DNA of 64,000 nucleotides, from the NCBI GenBank assembly GCA_963729325.1, contig CAVSNS010000009.1, positions 18,715-82,714 on the forward strand, read 5' to 3'. A program made the translations under genes and the position numbers. Every line of letters begins with the position of its first letter. Position 1 is the stretch's first letter. This document shows, piece after piece, positions 9,585 through 17,021 of this stretch. The notes below the pieces were generated by a model. It was not told the origin of the DNA. It was given only the letters and a program-made list of their open reading frames with translations, and searched no databases. The DNA is from JABCYV01 sp963729325 (GTDB taxonomy: Bacteria > Acidobacteriota > Terriglobia > Terriglobales > Acidobacteriaceae).

Positions 9585-10062
9585 GTTTACGTGACCTCCG
9601 CGTTTTGTAAACCTCCCTAACAGGAACTCCTGAGCCAGACTGCCGCCGATGCGTTCAGCCATGCCGATCGCAAAATTCCCGAACACCGCCACCGATCATG
9701 ATATCGGTAAAACCATCCGCGGCAGTTACACTAATGCGCTTGCCAAAGGCGTCCCAACCCTGCCCAAACTTGGGACTGTTCCCGGCCTGCTTGGCGGCAG
9801 CAACAAAGAGAACTCCGGTAGCGGTAACAGGGTCGCCGGCGACTTTAAGTGCGAGTCCGAATTTCATTTTCGGTGTCAGGGCTTCAGAGTTTTGGTCATA
9901 AGACACATAGAAATTCGGGATAACGCCGAACACGCGCTGCTTTTCCTCTAGCCTAATTTGTTCAGTCGCGACCTGCACGGGGTCGTAATGAACGTCAACC
10001 GTGGTATGCTCCGCTTCAAGTCGCAGTTGAATGCCGGGGGTGATTTTGTAGTGCCTAGTCTT
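9585..10062 (-). pseudogene. remnant of a conserved acidobacterial protein with internal deletion
   Basis: The minus-strand frame reads RVFGVIPNFYVSYDQ, FGLALKVAGDPVTA, GQGWDAFGKR and ADGFTDIMIGG, which I recognise as a family common in Acidobacteria (often carrying a carboxypeptidase-regulatory-like N-terminus). Right after the glycines the frame breaks. The adjacent frame continues with NFAIGMAERIGGSLAQEF and LLGRFTKRGG, which is the C-terminus of the same family. About 70-100 residues that normally lie between these blocks (the part with the DPRYFY-type motif) are missing, so the joint near 9682-9692 is an internal, out-of-frame deletion. The N-terminus is also lost, fused to the malQ fragment near 10055-10065. 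Function of the family is unknown. Confidence 0.72.
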
Positions 10063-10519
10063 CGAGCCAGTGCTTTTGCTGATTGCGGAACTCATCGTAC
10101 TCGGCGCGCAGATCCCTGCGCTTTCCAGCCTTGAGATGCTTCCACGCCGCTTCGAGCAGGCGAATCTTGAATGGAATCACGGCATCGTAGTCGGCCACTT
10201 CGGCAGGAAAGTGTGCCTCGCAATCTTTCTCGGCGAGCAACTCATCCAAGACCAGGCATCCGGGACTGATCAGCATCGCGTTCCCAGCGAACGATGACAT
10301 CGACTGATATGGAGAATTCCCGTAGCCGGTTGGACCGAGCGGCAGCGCCTGCCACCGCTGGCCGGCGTCATGGAGGCGATTTACCCAGGAAAAGGCAGAC
10401 GATGCGCCGTCACCGATGCCGTAGGGCGACGGCAATGAGGTGAGGTGTAGCAACAGGCCGGCAGCGCGGTACTCGGGCGGAAACGGAGGAACACTGCTGC
10501 GCCCGCCATTGTTGCTCAT
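10055..10519 (-). pseudogene. malQ: 4-alpha-glucanotransferase, N-terminal fragment
   Basis: The 154 residues match the first third of MalQ (usual length about 500). AGLLLHLTSLPSPYGIGD begins the GH77 barrel, followed by WQALPLGPTGYGNSPYQ and the loop ending in KHWLED. In intact enzymes this is followed by a Tyr/Phe-Ala-Leu-Phe motif; here a TAG stop appears at once and unrelated coding sequence begins. The catalytic Asp/Glu residues lie in the missing part, so the fragment cannot be active. Its ATG overlaps the pgm stop by four bases (ATGA), showing that it once belonged to the same operon. Confidence 0.8.
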
Positions 10520-12093
10520 CGGCCGACTCCGGAGGCGAGGGCGTTATTCACCATCTCGTGCGCTTCGCTCAGAATCGCACGCAGATGTGCCTCGCTCTGG
10601 AAACTCTCCGCGTAGATCTTGTAGATGTTCTCCGTGCCGGAGGGCCGCGCCGCAAACCAGCCGCTCTTCGCGATGACCTTCAGGCCGCCGATCGGAGCCT
10701 GATTGCCGGGAGCCTTCGTCAGCTTAGCAGTGATGGGCTCACCCGCGAGGTCCGATTCATTGACTGCATCGGGAGAGAGCTTTTGCAACCTGGCCTTCTG
10801 TTCGGGCGTAGCCGGCGCGTCAATTCGCGTGTAATAAGGTGTGCCGAATTCTGATGTGAGTTCGCGGTAGTGCTCCCCAGGGTCCTTGCCGGTGCGAGCG
10901 GTGATTTCCGCTGCGAGCAAGTCCATGATTGGCCCGTCCTTGTCGGTGGTCCACACCGTTCCATCGCGACGAAGGAAACTTGCGCCTGCACTCTCTTCTC
11001 CGCCAAAACAGAGTGCACCGTCCACAAGTCCTGAGACGAACCACTTGAAACCGACGGGCACCTCCGACAGCTTGCGCCCGAGCTTATTCACGACGCGATC
11101 AATCATGCTGCTGCTCACGAGCGTTTTTCCTACAATCACATCCTGATGCCACTGTGGACGGTGAGTGAGCAGGTATTGGATCGCGACGGCGAGGTAATGA
11201 TTCGGATTCATCAAACCGGCAACAGGTGTGACGATTCCATGCCGGTCGGAGTCCGGATCGTTGGCAAAGGCGACTTGGTACCTATCTTTGAGTCCCACGA
11301 GTCTGGCCATCGCGTATGGACTGGAGCAATCCATGCGGATTTTCCCGTCGTGGTCAACGGTCATGAATGAGAAAGTCGGGTCAATCATGGGATTAACGAT
11401 TTCGACTTCCAATCCGTACAGCGAATTGATCGGCTCCCAGTATGGCCGAGCGGCGCCACCCAGGGGATCAACCGCCAGTTTGAGTTTGGCACTGCGAATG
11501 GCGTCAATGTCCACGACATTCTTGAGATCGCGAACGTACGGTAGGACGAAGTCTTCCTGATGTGTCGTCGCCGACCGAATGGCCTTCTCGAACGGAACAC
11601 GCTTTACGCCAGCGCTTTCTGCCCGTAACAGTTCATTCGCGCGATTTTGTACCCAGCCGGTCACGTCAGTGTCGGCAGGGCCGCCGTTGGGAGGGTTGTA
11701 CTTGAAGCCGCCATCCTCGGGCGGATTGTGCGACGGCGTGATGACGATGCCATCAGCGAGGTGTTCCTTGCGTCCGCGGTTATAGACAAGAATCGCACGC
11801 GAGATGACGGGAGTAGGCGTCACTCCATCGTTTTCTTGAATGATGGTCTCCACGCCGTTGGCTGACAAGACTTCGAGCGCAGTGCGCTGCGCAGGGACAG
11901 AAAGAGCATGGGTGTCTTTCCCCATATATAAAGGACCGTCGATTTTTTGTTGCCGGCGGTAATCACAGATCGCCTGGGTAATCGCCAGAATGTGGGCTTC
12001 GTTGAAGGTGCCATGAAGCGCAGACCCGCGGTGTCCGCTGGTGCCGAATGCGACGAGTTGGTTCCGGTCGCTTACGTACGGGCTTACGCTCAA
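10516..12093 (-). CDS. pgm: phosphoglucomutase (alpha-D-glucose phosphate-specific)
   Basis: Interconverts glucose-1-phosphate and glucose-6-phosphate, linking glycogen phosphorylase to glycolysis. The frame as read is 525 residues from a TTG at 12093. It contains the catalytic phosphoserine loop ITPSHNPPEDGG (Ser about 121), the Mg site DPDSDRHG (about 279-286), the sugar loop GGEESAG (about 364-370) and the phosphate loop RPSGTENIYKIY near the end. The first 35 or so residues of the family are not in this frame but are present just upstream in pieces: LSPLAGKPAPKELLIDLSS in one frame, then LEKDYFERKP in a second, then VSDRNQLVAFGTSG in the gene frame. Two extra bases, one in the A run at 12108-12110 and one at 12078, explain this. 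Whether they are real or sequencing errors is open. Confidence 0.9.
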   Translation of the reverse strand: MSVSPYVSDRNQLVAFGTSGHRGSALHGTFNEAHILAITQAICDYRRQQKIDGPLYMGKDTHALSVPAQRTALEVLSANGVETIIQENDGVTPTPVISRAILVYNRGRKEHLADGIVITPSHNPPEDGGFKYNPPNGGPADTDVTGWVQNRANELLRAESAGVKRVPFEKAIRSATTHQEDFVLPYVRDLKNVVDIDAIRSAKLKLAVDPLGGAARPYWEPINSLYGLEVEIVNPMIDPTFSFMTVDHDGKIRMDCSSPYAMARLVGLKDRYQVAFANDPDSDRHGIVTPVAGLMNPNHYLAVAIQYLLTHRPQWHQDVIVGKTLVSSSMIDRVVNKLGRKLSEVPVGFKWFVSGLVDGALCFGGEESAGASFLRRDGTVWTTDKDGPIMDLLAAEITARTGKDPGEHYRELTSEFGTPYYTRIDAPATPEQKARLQKLSPDAVNESDLAGEPITAKLTKAPGNQAPIGGLKVIAKSGWFAARPSGTENIYKIYAESFQSEAHLRAILSEAHEMVNNALASGVGR

Positions 12094-12194
12094 AGTAATC
12101 TTTCTCCAAACGAGCTGAGGTCAATCAGCAGCTCTTTCGGCGCTGGTTTGCCGGCCAGCGGAGAAAGTGCCGGTGCTTCGGCGACGGAGTTTTT

Positions 12195-13073
12195 CTAAGG
12201 TATGGGGCATGGTTCCGCCTTCCAGATTTCAGTTGCATATTCGTGAATGGTTCGGTCGCTTGAGAACTTTCCTGAACTCGCCACGTTCAGAATGGCTTTT
12301 TGTGCCCATTCGGCAGGATTGGCCGTAAAGATCGCCGAGCCGATCCTGGGCCTGAACGTAAGAGGTAAGATCCGCCAGGTGCATGTAGTGGTCGCCATGA
12401 GTCAGCAAAGTATCGCCAATGGGAGCAAACGTTCCTGGCTCGTAACGGCTGAAGTAGTCGGAAACGATCAGGTCTAGAGCGGCACGCGTCTCTGGCTCGT
12501 GCTCGTAGTGCCAATGCGGGTCGTACCAGCTTTGGCTGTTTTGAACTTGCTCGACGGTCAGACCAAACAGAAACAAATTTTCCTTTCCTGCTTCTTCGGC
12601 CATTTCGATGGTTGCGCCGTCAAGCTTGGCCACCGTCAGAGCTCCGTTCATCATGAACTTCATGTTGCTGGTTCCACTCGCTTCATATCCCGCGGTCGAA
12701 ATCTGATTGGAGACGTCACTCGCCGGGATTAGCCGTTCGGCCAGGGAGACATTGTATTCCGGCAAAAAGACCACTTTCATTCGCCCGCGCACAATGGGAT
12801 CGCCGTCAATTGTGCCCGCGATATTATTGATGAACTTAATGATGAGTTTGGCGAGCCGATAAGCGGGCGCAGCTTTGCCGGCAAAGAAGAAGGTGCGAGG
12901 GGCCACTTCCACGTCGGGGTTTTGCCGAAGGCGATTATAACAAATGATGATTCGCAGCGCGTTCAGCAGTTGCCGCTTGTATTCATGGATACGCTTAATC
13001 TGACAGTCGAAAATTGTATCAGGATCGATAATCTGTCCAGACGTTGCCTTGAGCCAATTGGTGAATTGTACTT
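12195..13073 (-). pseudogene. glgP: glycogen phosphorylase, C-terminal part (frameshifted)
   Basis: Continuation of glgP in other frames. From about 13073 the frame reads KVQFTNWLKATSG, DPDTIFDCQIKRIHEYKRQ and the pyridoxal-phosphate segment ASGTSNMKFMMNGALTVAK, whose Lys binds the cofactor. Near 12321-12324 it shifts again and ends as EWAQKAILNVASSGKF, SSDRTIHEYATEIWK and a TAG at 12195. Each shift is explained by one extra base, the first in the T run 13072-13075. All active-site motifs are present, so the gene is either very recently inactivated or wrongly assembled. As read it is not translated as one chain. Confidence 0.82.
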
Positions 13074-14725
13074 TTGGCTTCGCGCTTCGACTTGTGGAAT
13101 GCGTCCTGAAGGCCGGAATCGCTCGCTGACGATTTGAGATTGCTGAGCTGGCCCAGGTCGGTGATCCATTTATCGCCGATGGCTTCTGTGATTGCACTCG
13201 ACAGTCCGGGATTCGCTTCCAGCAGCCAGCGTCGCGGCGTAACTCCGTTGGTCTTGTTGCTGAAACGCTCGGGGAACATTTCGGCAAGGTCCTTAACGGT
13301 TGTCGTTCGTAGCAGCTTGGAGTGGACAGCGGCAACTCCGTTGGTGCTGTGCGAGCCGACGATCGCGAGATTGGCCATGCGAATCTTTCGCGAAGGTGCC
13401 TCTTCCACCAAGCTGATACTTTCGACCCGACCTTCATCCCCGGGGAACCGGACACGAACTTCCTCGAGCAGCCGGCGGTTGACCTCGTAAATGATCTCCA
13501 GTTGCCGCGGAAGAAGAACTTCGAACCATGCCGCCGGCCATTTCTCCAGGGCCTCAGGCAAAAGTGTGTGGTTGGTGTACGCCAGCGCTTTCCTGGTCAG
13601 ATCCCAGGCTGTGTCCCACCCGAGGTGCGCATCGTCCAGCAAGACGCGCATCAATTCAGCGACCGCCATAGAAGGATGCGTGTCATTGAGTTGGATGGCG
13701 ACCTTCTCGGGCAGCTTTTCCCAATCTGTGTTGTGGCGCAGAAAACGTCGCACTAGATCAGCCAGTGAACAGGCGACGAGAAAATATTCCTGCATGAAGC
13801 GCAGCTCTTGTCCGGCGGTAGTGGAGTCATCTGGATACAGCACCCGAGTCAGCGATTCGGCTTCGAGAGTTCCGCCGAGTGCGCCTACGAAATCTCCGGT
13901 GCCGAATTCTTGAAAATCGAAGTAATCCGGGGCGGCCGCAGCCCAGAGCCGGAGAGTGTTGATCGTTCTCCCTCCGTAGCCGACCACGGGACGATCAAAA
14001 GGTATGCCGAACAGGCTCGATGGTCGATTCGGAATCACTTCAACACGTCCGTCCCGCAACTTGAAAGTACAGTTAAGCTTGATCTCCACTTTCTCATGAG
14101 AGCGGGCAATCTCCCATGGATCACCGTCACGCAACCAGCTGTCTGGCTCCTCCCGCTGCCAGCCGTTCACAAATGACTGCCGAAACATCCCGTACTCGTA
14201 GCGCAGCCCATAGCCCGTTGCCGGGAGGTGCATGGTGGCCATCGAGTCGAGGAAGCATGCCGCGAGCCGCCCGAGGCCACCATTCCCCAGCCCCGCATCT
14301 GGTTCCTGCTCGACCAATTCAAGCCAGTCGATACCTTTCTCGTGGACCGCATCCTGGACGACAGGATCGAGCAAAAGGTTCGTGACGTTGTTGGCTAGCG
14401 AACGCCCGAGGAGGAACTCCATGGAGAGGTAATAAATGCGTTTGGCATTCTGTTGCTCATAGGTGGTTTTGGTTTGCACCCAGCGCTGCGCCAAGAGATC
14501 CCGCACAGAATGGGCAAATGCTTCAAAGCGTTCGCGGGCGCTCGCTACCTTGGGGTCGATAGCCCGGTCAAAAACCAGGTGCCGTTCGTACAGAGCGTCT
14601 TCTTTTCCAGTAAAACGAATTGTGTCGCCTCCGTAACGCTGCAGAAGTTCAGAATTGTTCGATGTCTTCGTCGCCATCGCAACGATTTTGGCTGGGTCGG
14701 GGCGCGTTACTGTCTTTGTGCTCAT
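13019..14725 (-). CDS. glgP: glycogen/starch/alpha-glucan phosphorylase, N-terminal part
   Basis: The 568 residues as read cover about two thirds of a GT35 phosphorylase (usual length just over 800), which releases glucose-1-phosphate from glycogen. Recognisable blocks are RIYYLSMEFLLGRSLANN, DAGLGNGGLGRLAACFLDS, YGLRYEYGMFRQ, VAIQLNDTHPSMAVAELMR, AYTNHTLLPEALEKW and NKTNGVTPRRWL. The last part after EAKS (from about 13075) is out of frame and not genuine. The ATG at 14725 has a good GAGGAG upstream. The gene lies between a histidine phosphatase and pgm in the same direction, which fits a glycogen catabolic operon. Confidence 0.93.
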   Translation of the reverse strand: MSTKTVTRPDPAKIVAMATKTSNNSELLQRYGGDTIRFTGKEDALYERHLVFDRAIDPKVASARERFEAFAHSVRDLLAQRWVQTKTTYEQQNAKRIYYLSMEFLLGRSLANNVTNLLLDPVVQDAVHEKGIDWLELVEQEPDAGLGNGGLGRLAACFLDSMATMHLPATGYGLRYEYGMFRQSFVNGWQREEPDSWLRDGDPWEIARSHEKVEIKLNCTFKLRDGRVEVIPNRPSSLFGIPFDRPVVGYGGRTINTLRLWAAAAPDYFDFQEFGTGDFVGALGGTLEAESLTRVLYPDDSTTAGQELRFMQEYFLVACSLADLVRRFLRHNTDWEKLPEKVAIQLNDTHPSMAVAELMRVLLDDAHLGWDTAWDLTRKALAYTNHTLLPEALEKWPAAWFEVLLPRQLEIIYEVNRRLLEEVRVRFPGDEGRVESISLVEEAPSRKIRMANLAIVGSHSTNGVAAVHSKLLRTTTVKDLAEMFPERFSNKTNGVTPRRWLLEANPGLSSAITEAIGDKWITDLGQLSNLKSSASDSGLQDAFHKSKREAKSTIHQLAQGNVWTDYRS

Positions 14726-14790
14726 TCAGGGCTCCTCGTAATCCAAGTTGTTCGAAGATTGATATTGTTCATCCGTGCGAAGCTGTACAA

Positions 14791-15390
14791 TTATTTCCCC
14801 ACGTGGTGATCGTCATTCCACAAACGAATCACTGGCCGGGACAGATTATGCTCGTAGCTGAGCGCACTCAGGCTTGCCGGGCTCAGCAAAAAATATCTGC
14901 CACCAACTCCCGGACCAAGCCCCAACCAGCGCGCAGTCAACACCCGAATAAAATGTCCGCTAGAAAAGAGCAGCACGTCGCCTGTGACCCGACGGACGCG
15001 CTCGACTACGCGGTCCGCCCGCTCGCCGATTTGTTCTAGCGATTCTCCCCCCGGCACGCCATCGCGGAACAAATCCCAGTCGGGGCGTTGTTCGAGGATC
15101 TGCGCGGAGGTGAGCCCTTCGTATTTGCCGTAGTTCCATTCCACCAGGTCGGGATCAGTTTCTGCTCCAGCGCCAAACCCGGACAGTTCGCAAGTTCGCG
15201 ACGCGCGCTGCAATGGGCTGGTAAATACCTTGGCAAATTTCATGCCCTTCATCCGCTCCCCAAGTCGCACGGCATTGCGTTCGCCATCGGACGTCAGAGG
15301 CAAGTCGGTAAGCCCGGTATGCTGGCCGGTATGAGTCCAAGCGGTGTTGCCGTGCCGGGCTATGTAGAGCGCTGGGAGTGTTCCACTCAT
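14791..15390 (-). CDS. histidine phosphatase family protein (phosphoglycerate mutase-like)
   Basis: A 199-residue member of the histidine phosphatase superfamily. The catalytic loop is YIARHGNTAWT (phosphohistidine in RHG), the supporting Arg is in VFTSPLQRASRTCE, the acid residue is in LVEWNYGKYEG and the second His is in LLFSSGHFIRVLTARWLG. Relatives dephosphorylate small phosphosugars or cobalamin precursors, and the sequence does not define the substrate. As the first gene of the minus-strand glycogen run, a role with sugar phosphates is likely but inferred. Confidence 0.88.
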   Translation of the reverse strand: MSGTLPALYIARHGNTAWTHTGQHTGLTDLPLTSDGERNAVRLGERMKGMKFAKVFTSPLQRASRTCELSGFGAGAETDPDLVEWNYGKYEGLTSAQILEQRPDWDLFRDGVPGGESLEQIGERADRVVERVRRVTGDVLLFSSGHFIRVLTARWLGLGPGVGGRYFLLSPASLSALSYEHNLSRPVIRLWNDDHHVGK

Positions 15391-15466
15391 GCTGCTTCTC
15401 TCATTCGCCCGTTCGATTCACTGGGCGCGTTTCGTGTAGTTGTCAAATTCAGGTCTAAAGGTCGAA

Positions 15467-15799
15467 TCAGGATCCGTGAGATTTCGGCCACGTTTCTTCC
15501 GCTTGATTGCAGAAACGCGGTTGGAACAACCTGTTCCGAGACCGCAAGGGACGAACCATCACTAAGCCCTGCCCTGGATCAAAACGCAGGGAGACGCGAG
15601 ACGCGCACTGGTCGCAAAGCCAGCACCACTCGACGTGTCCTTTGCCATTGCCCAGCTTGTCTGGAGCGTCGTCAGAAGGACCATTGCGGTATTGAATTTC
15701 AACTTCAAATAGCTTTCCTTGATGCAGGTATCGAAACTGGGCGTAGCACATAGGGTTCGCGCATTTTTGCAGCACTGCAACTCCTCGCGAAGAAAGCAC
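15467..15799 (-). CDS. small conserved protein with Cys-pair (zinc-ribbon-like) motifs
   Basis: The 110 residues carry two cysteine pairs: CANPMC near the N-terminus (C-x4-C) and CWLCDQC further on (C-x2-C-x2-C). Between them lies FRYLHQGKLFEVEIQYRNG, and after them SLRFDPGQGLVMV. I recognise this pattern from small uncharacterised proteins frequent in Acidobacteria, probably binding zinc. The last 20 residues are basic and less typical. No operon partner is evident and the function is unknown. Confidence 0.7.
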   Translation of the reverse strand: MLSSRGVAVLQKCANPMCYAQFRYLHQGKLFEVEIQYRNGPSDDAPDKLGNGKGHVEWCWLCDQCASRVSLRFDPGQGLVMVRPLRSRNRLFQPRFCNQAEETWPKSHGS

Positions 15800-15858
15800 A
15801 CAGCTAAAAAAGCGGTTACCTCAATTGATGACCGAGCGTTACTCAAGGATGCGGCAGT

Positions 15859-16038
15859 CTAATTGGCGTCTACGACGGCGCGAGTGCTCGCCTCCTGAAG
15901 GAGCGGCTGCACCTCTTTCCTGTTCTGCTCCACATTGACGACGTAATCCTGATGCGTGATGGTCAGAACCTTCTTGCCATAGAGGCGGACTTGAACAAAT
16001 GGAAGAGGGCCGCAACGCGGTTCGAGGACTCCGCTCAT
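15859..16038 (-). CDS. possible small protein of 59 residues, unknown
   Basis: An ATG at 16038 opens a 59-codon frame ending in TAG at 15859. Its composition looks like genuine protein: VQVRLYGKKVLTITHQDY followed by NVEQNRKEVQPLLQEAST, an alternating beta-like stretch and then a charged helix. I do not recognise a family. The 5' end is antisense to the histidine kinase remnant, and there is no clear ribosome binding site, so it may itself be a gene fragment. Confidence 0.3.
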   Translation of the reverse strand: MSGVLEPRCGPLPFVQVRLYGKKVLTITHQDYVVNVEQNRKEVQPLLQEASTRAVVDAN

Positions 16039-16462
16039 CTAATTCAGACTCCGACGATCTAGGGCAGGCATTTTCCCGAATCCCGCAAGATTTGGGCATC
16101 GCAGTTCAAATTGATTTTCGGGTCATTGTGTTAGGTTCGGCCCGAAAACTACACCCGCTCATTCGCGACGAGGTCTATCACATCGGCCGGGAACTGTTGG
16201 TGAATGCATTCCGCCACTCCCGAGCCTGCTGCATCGAAGTCGAGCTTGAGTATGCCCCAAGCGCTTCAGGATAGTCGTCCGCGACGACGGTTGCGGGATC
16301 GACCCTCAAGTGCTGCATGCGGGATGCGAGGGACATTCGGGGCTCCCGGGTATGCGCGAACGGGCGGAAAGAGTTGGCGCCAGACTCAGAGTTTGGAGCC
16401 GCGCCGCGGCCGGAACAGAAGTCACGCTGTCCGTCCCTAATTCCATCGCCTTCGAATCCTGA
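15978..16462 (+). pseudogene. C-terminal remnant of a sensor histidine kinase (HATPase domain)
   Basis: The frame around 15999 reads LEQMEEGRNAVRGLRSS, then LIRDEVYHIGRELLVNAF with the N-box, then HSRACCIEVELEYAP. After the C run at 16255-16258 the sequence continues in another frame as RFRIVVRDDGCGID, GLPGMRERAERVGARLRV and GTEVTLSVPNSIAF to a TGA at 16460-16462. One missing base restores the HATPase domain of a NarX/LuxR-type (HisKA_3) kinase. The sensory part and the phosphoacceptor His are absent, so this is a true truncation irrespective of the frameshift. Confidence 0.78.
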
Positions 16463-16739
16463 ATGGTCGAGAAATTAGCAGGGTGTTAGGAGAATTCATC
16501 GGAAGTCCTCGGTCGGAAGCGCAGATTGCCACGGCCCTCTCGAGCTTGCGTCCGAGTGACGGGCTGTTCGGAAATTGATCCCTTACACGAGGTTCCGATA
16601 CCGGTACGCTCTAACGTCCCTGAAAATCCTGTCTCCCGCGGCGAAGAAGCCTTATCACGCACGAAATGCACCTCAATCAGTTAGCGCGCCTTACTGCGCA
16701 CTTTCATATACTTTGAATGCAGTCCGTGCATTGTATGTC

Positions 16740-16950
16740 CTCTCGGTGACGTTCTGGATCGGCCTGTCTTATCTGCTAGGGCTGTATTTTCGTCATTTGC
16801 GACTACAACCGGACCTATGGAACATTGGGAGGCTTCATGGCGTTCATGACTTGGTTCTATTGGACATCATTTTTCTTTATCGCGGGCGCGGAACTGAATG
16901 CGGAATTGGCTAAAGGAACGAAAGCAGGCCCACTAAGACAGAAAGATAAA
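16740..16950 (+). pseudogene. C-terminal remnant of a YihY/BrkB-family membrane protein
   Basis: FWIGLSYLLGLYFRH in one frame is followed, after a shift near 16797-16800, by DYNRTYGTLGGFMAFMTWFY and FFFIAGAELNAELAKGTKAG in another. These two blocks are the last transmembrane helices of the YihY family (once called RNase BN). Nothing of the first four helices is visible. The fragment lies against the end of the tamB gene, which points the other way. Confidence 0.68.
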
Positions 16951-17021
16951 ACTCTCCTGACGCCACATTGGACCGCGCGGCATAAAAAGGAACTCATGAG
17001 GTGTGAGTTTGGCGGGAAGAC

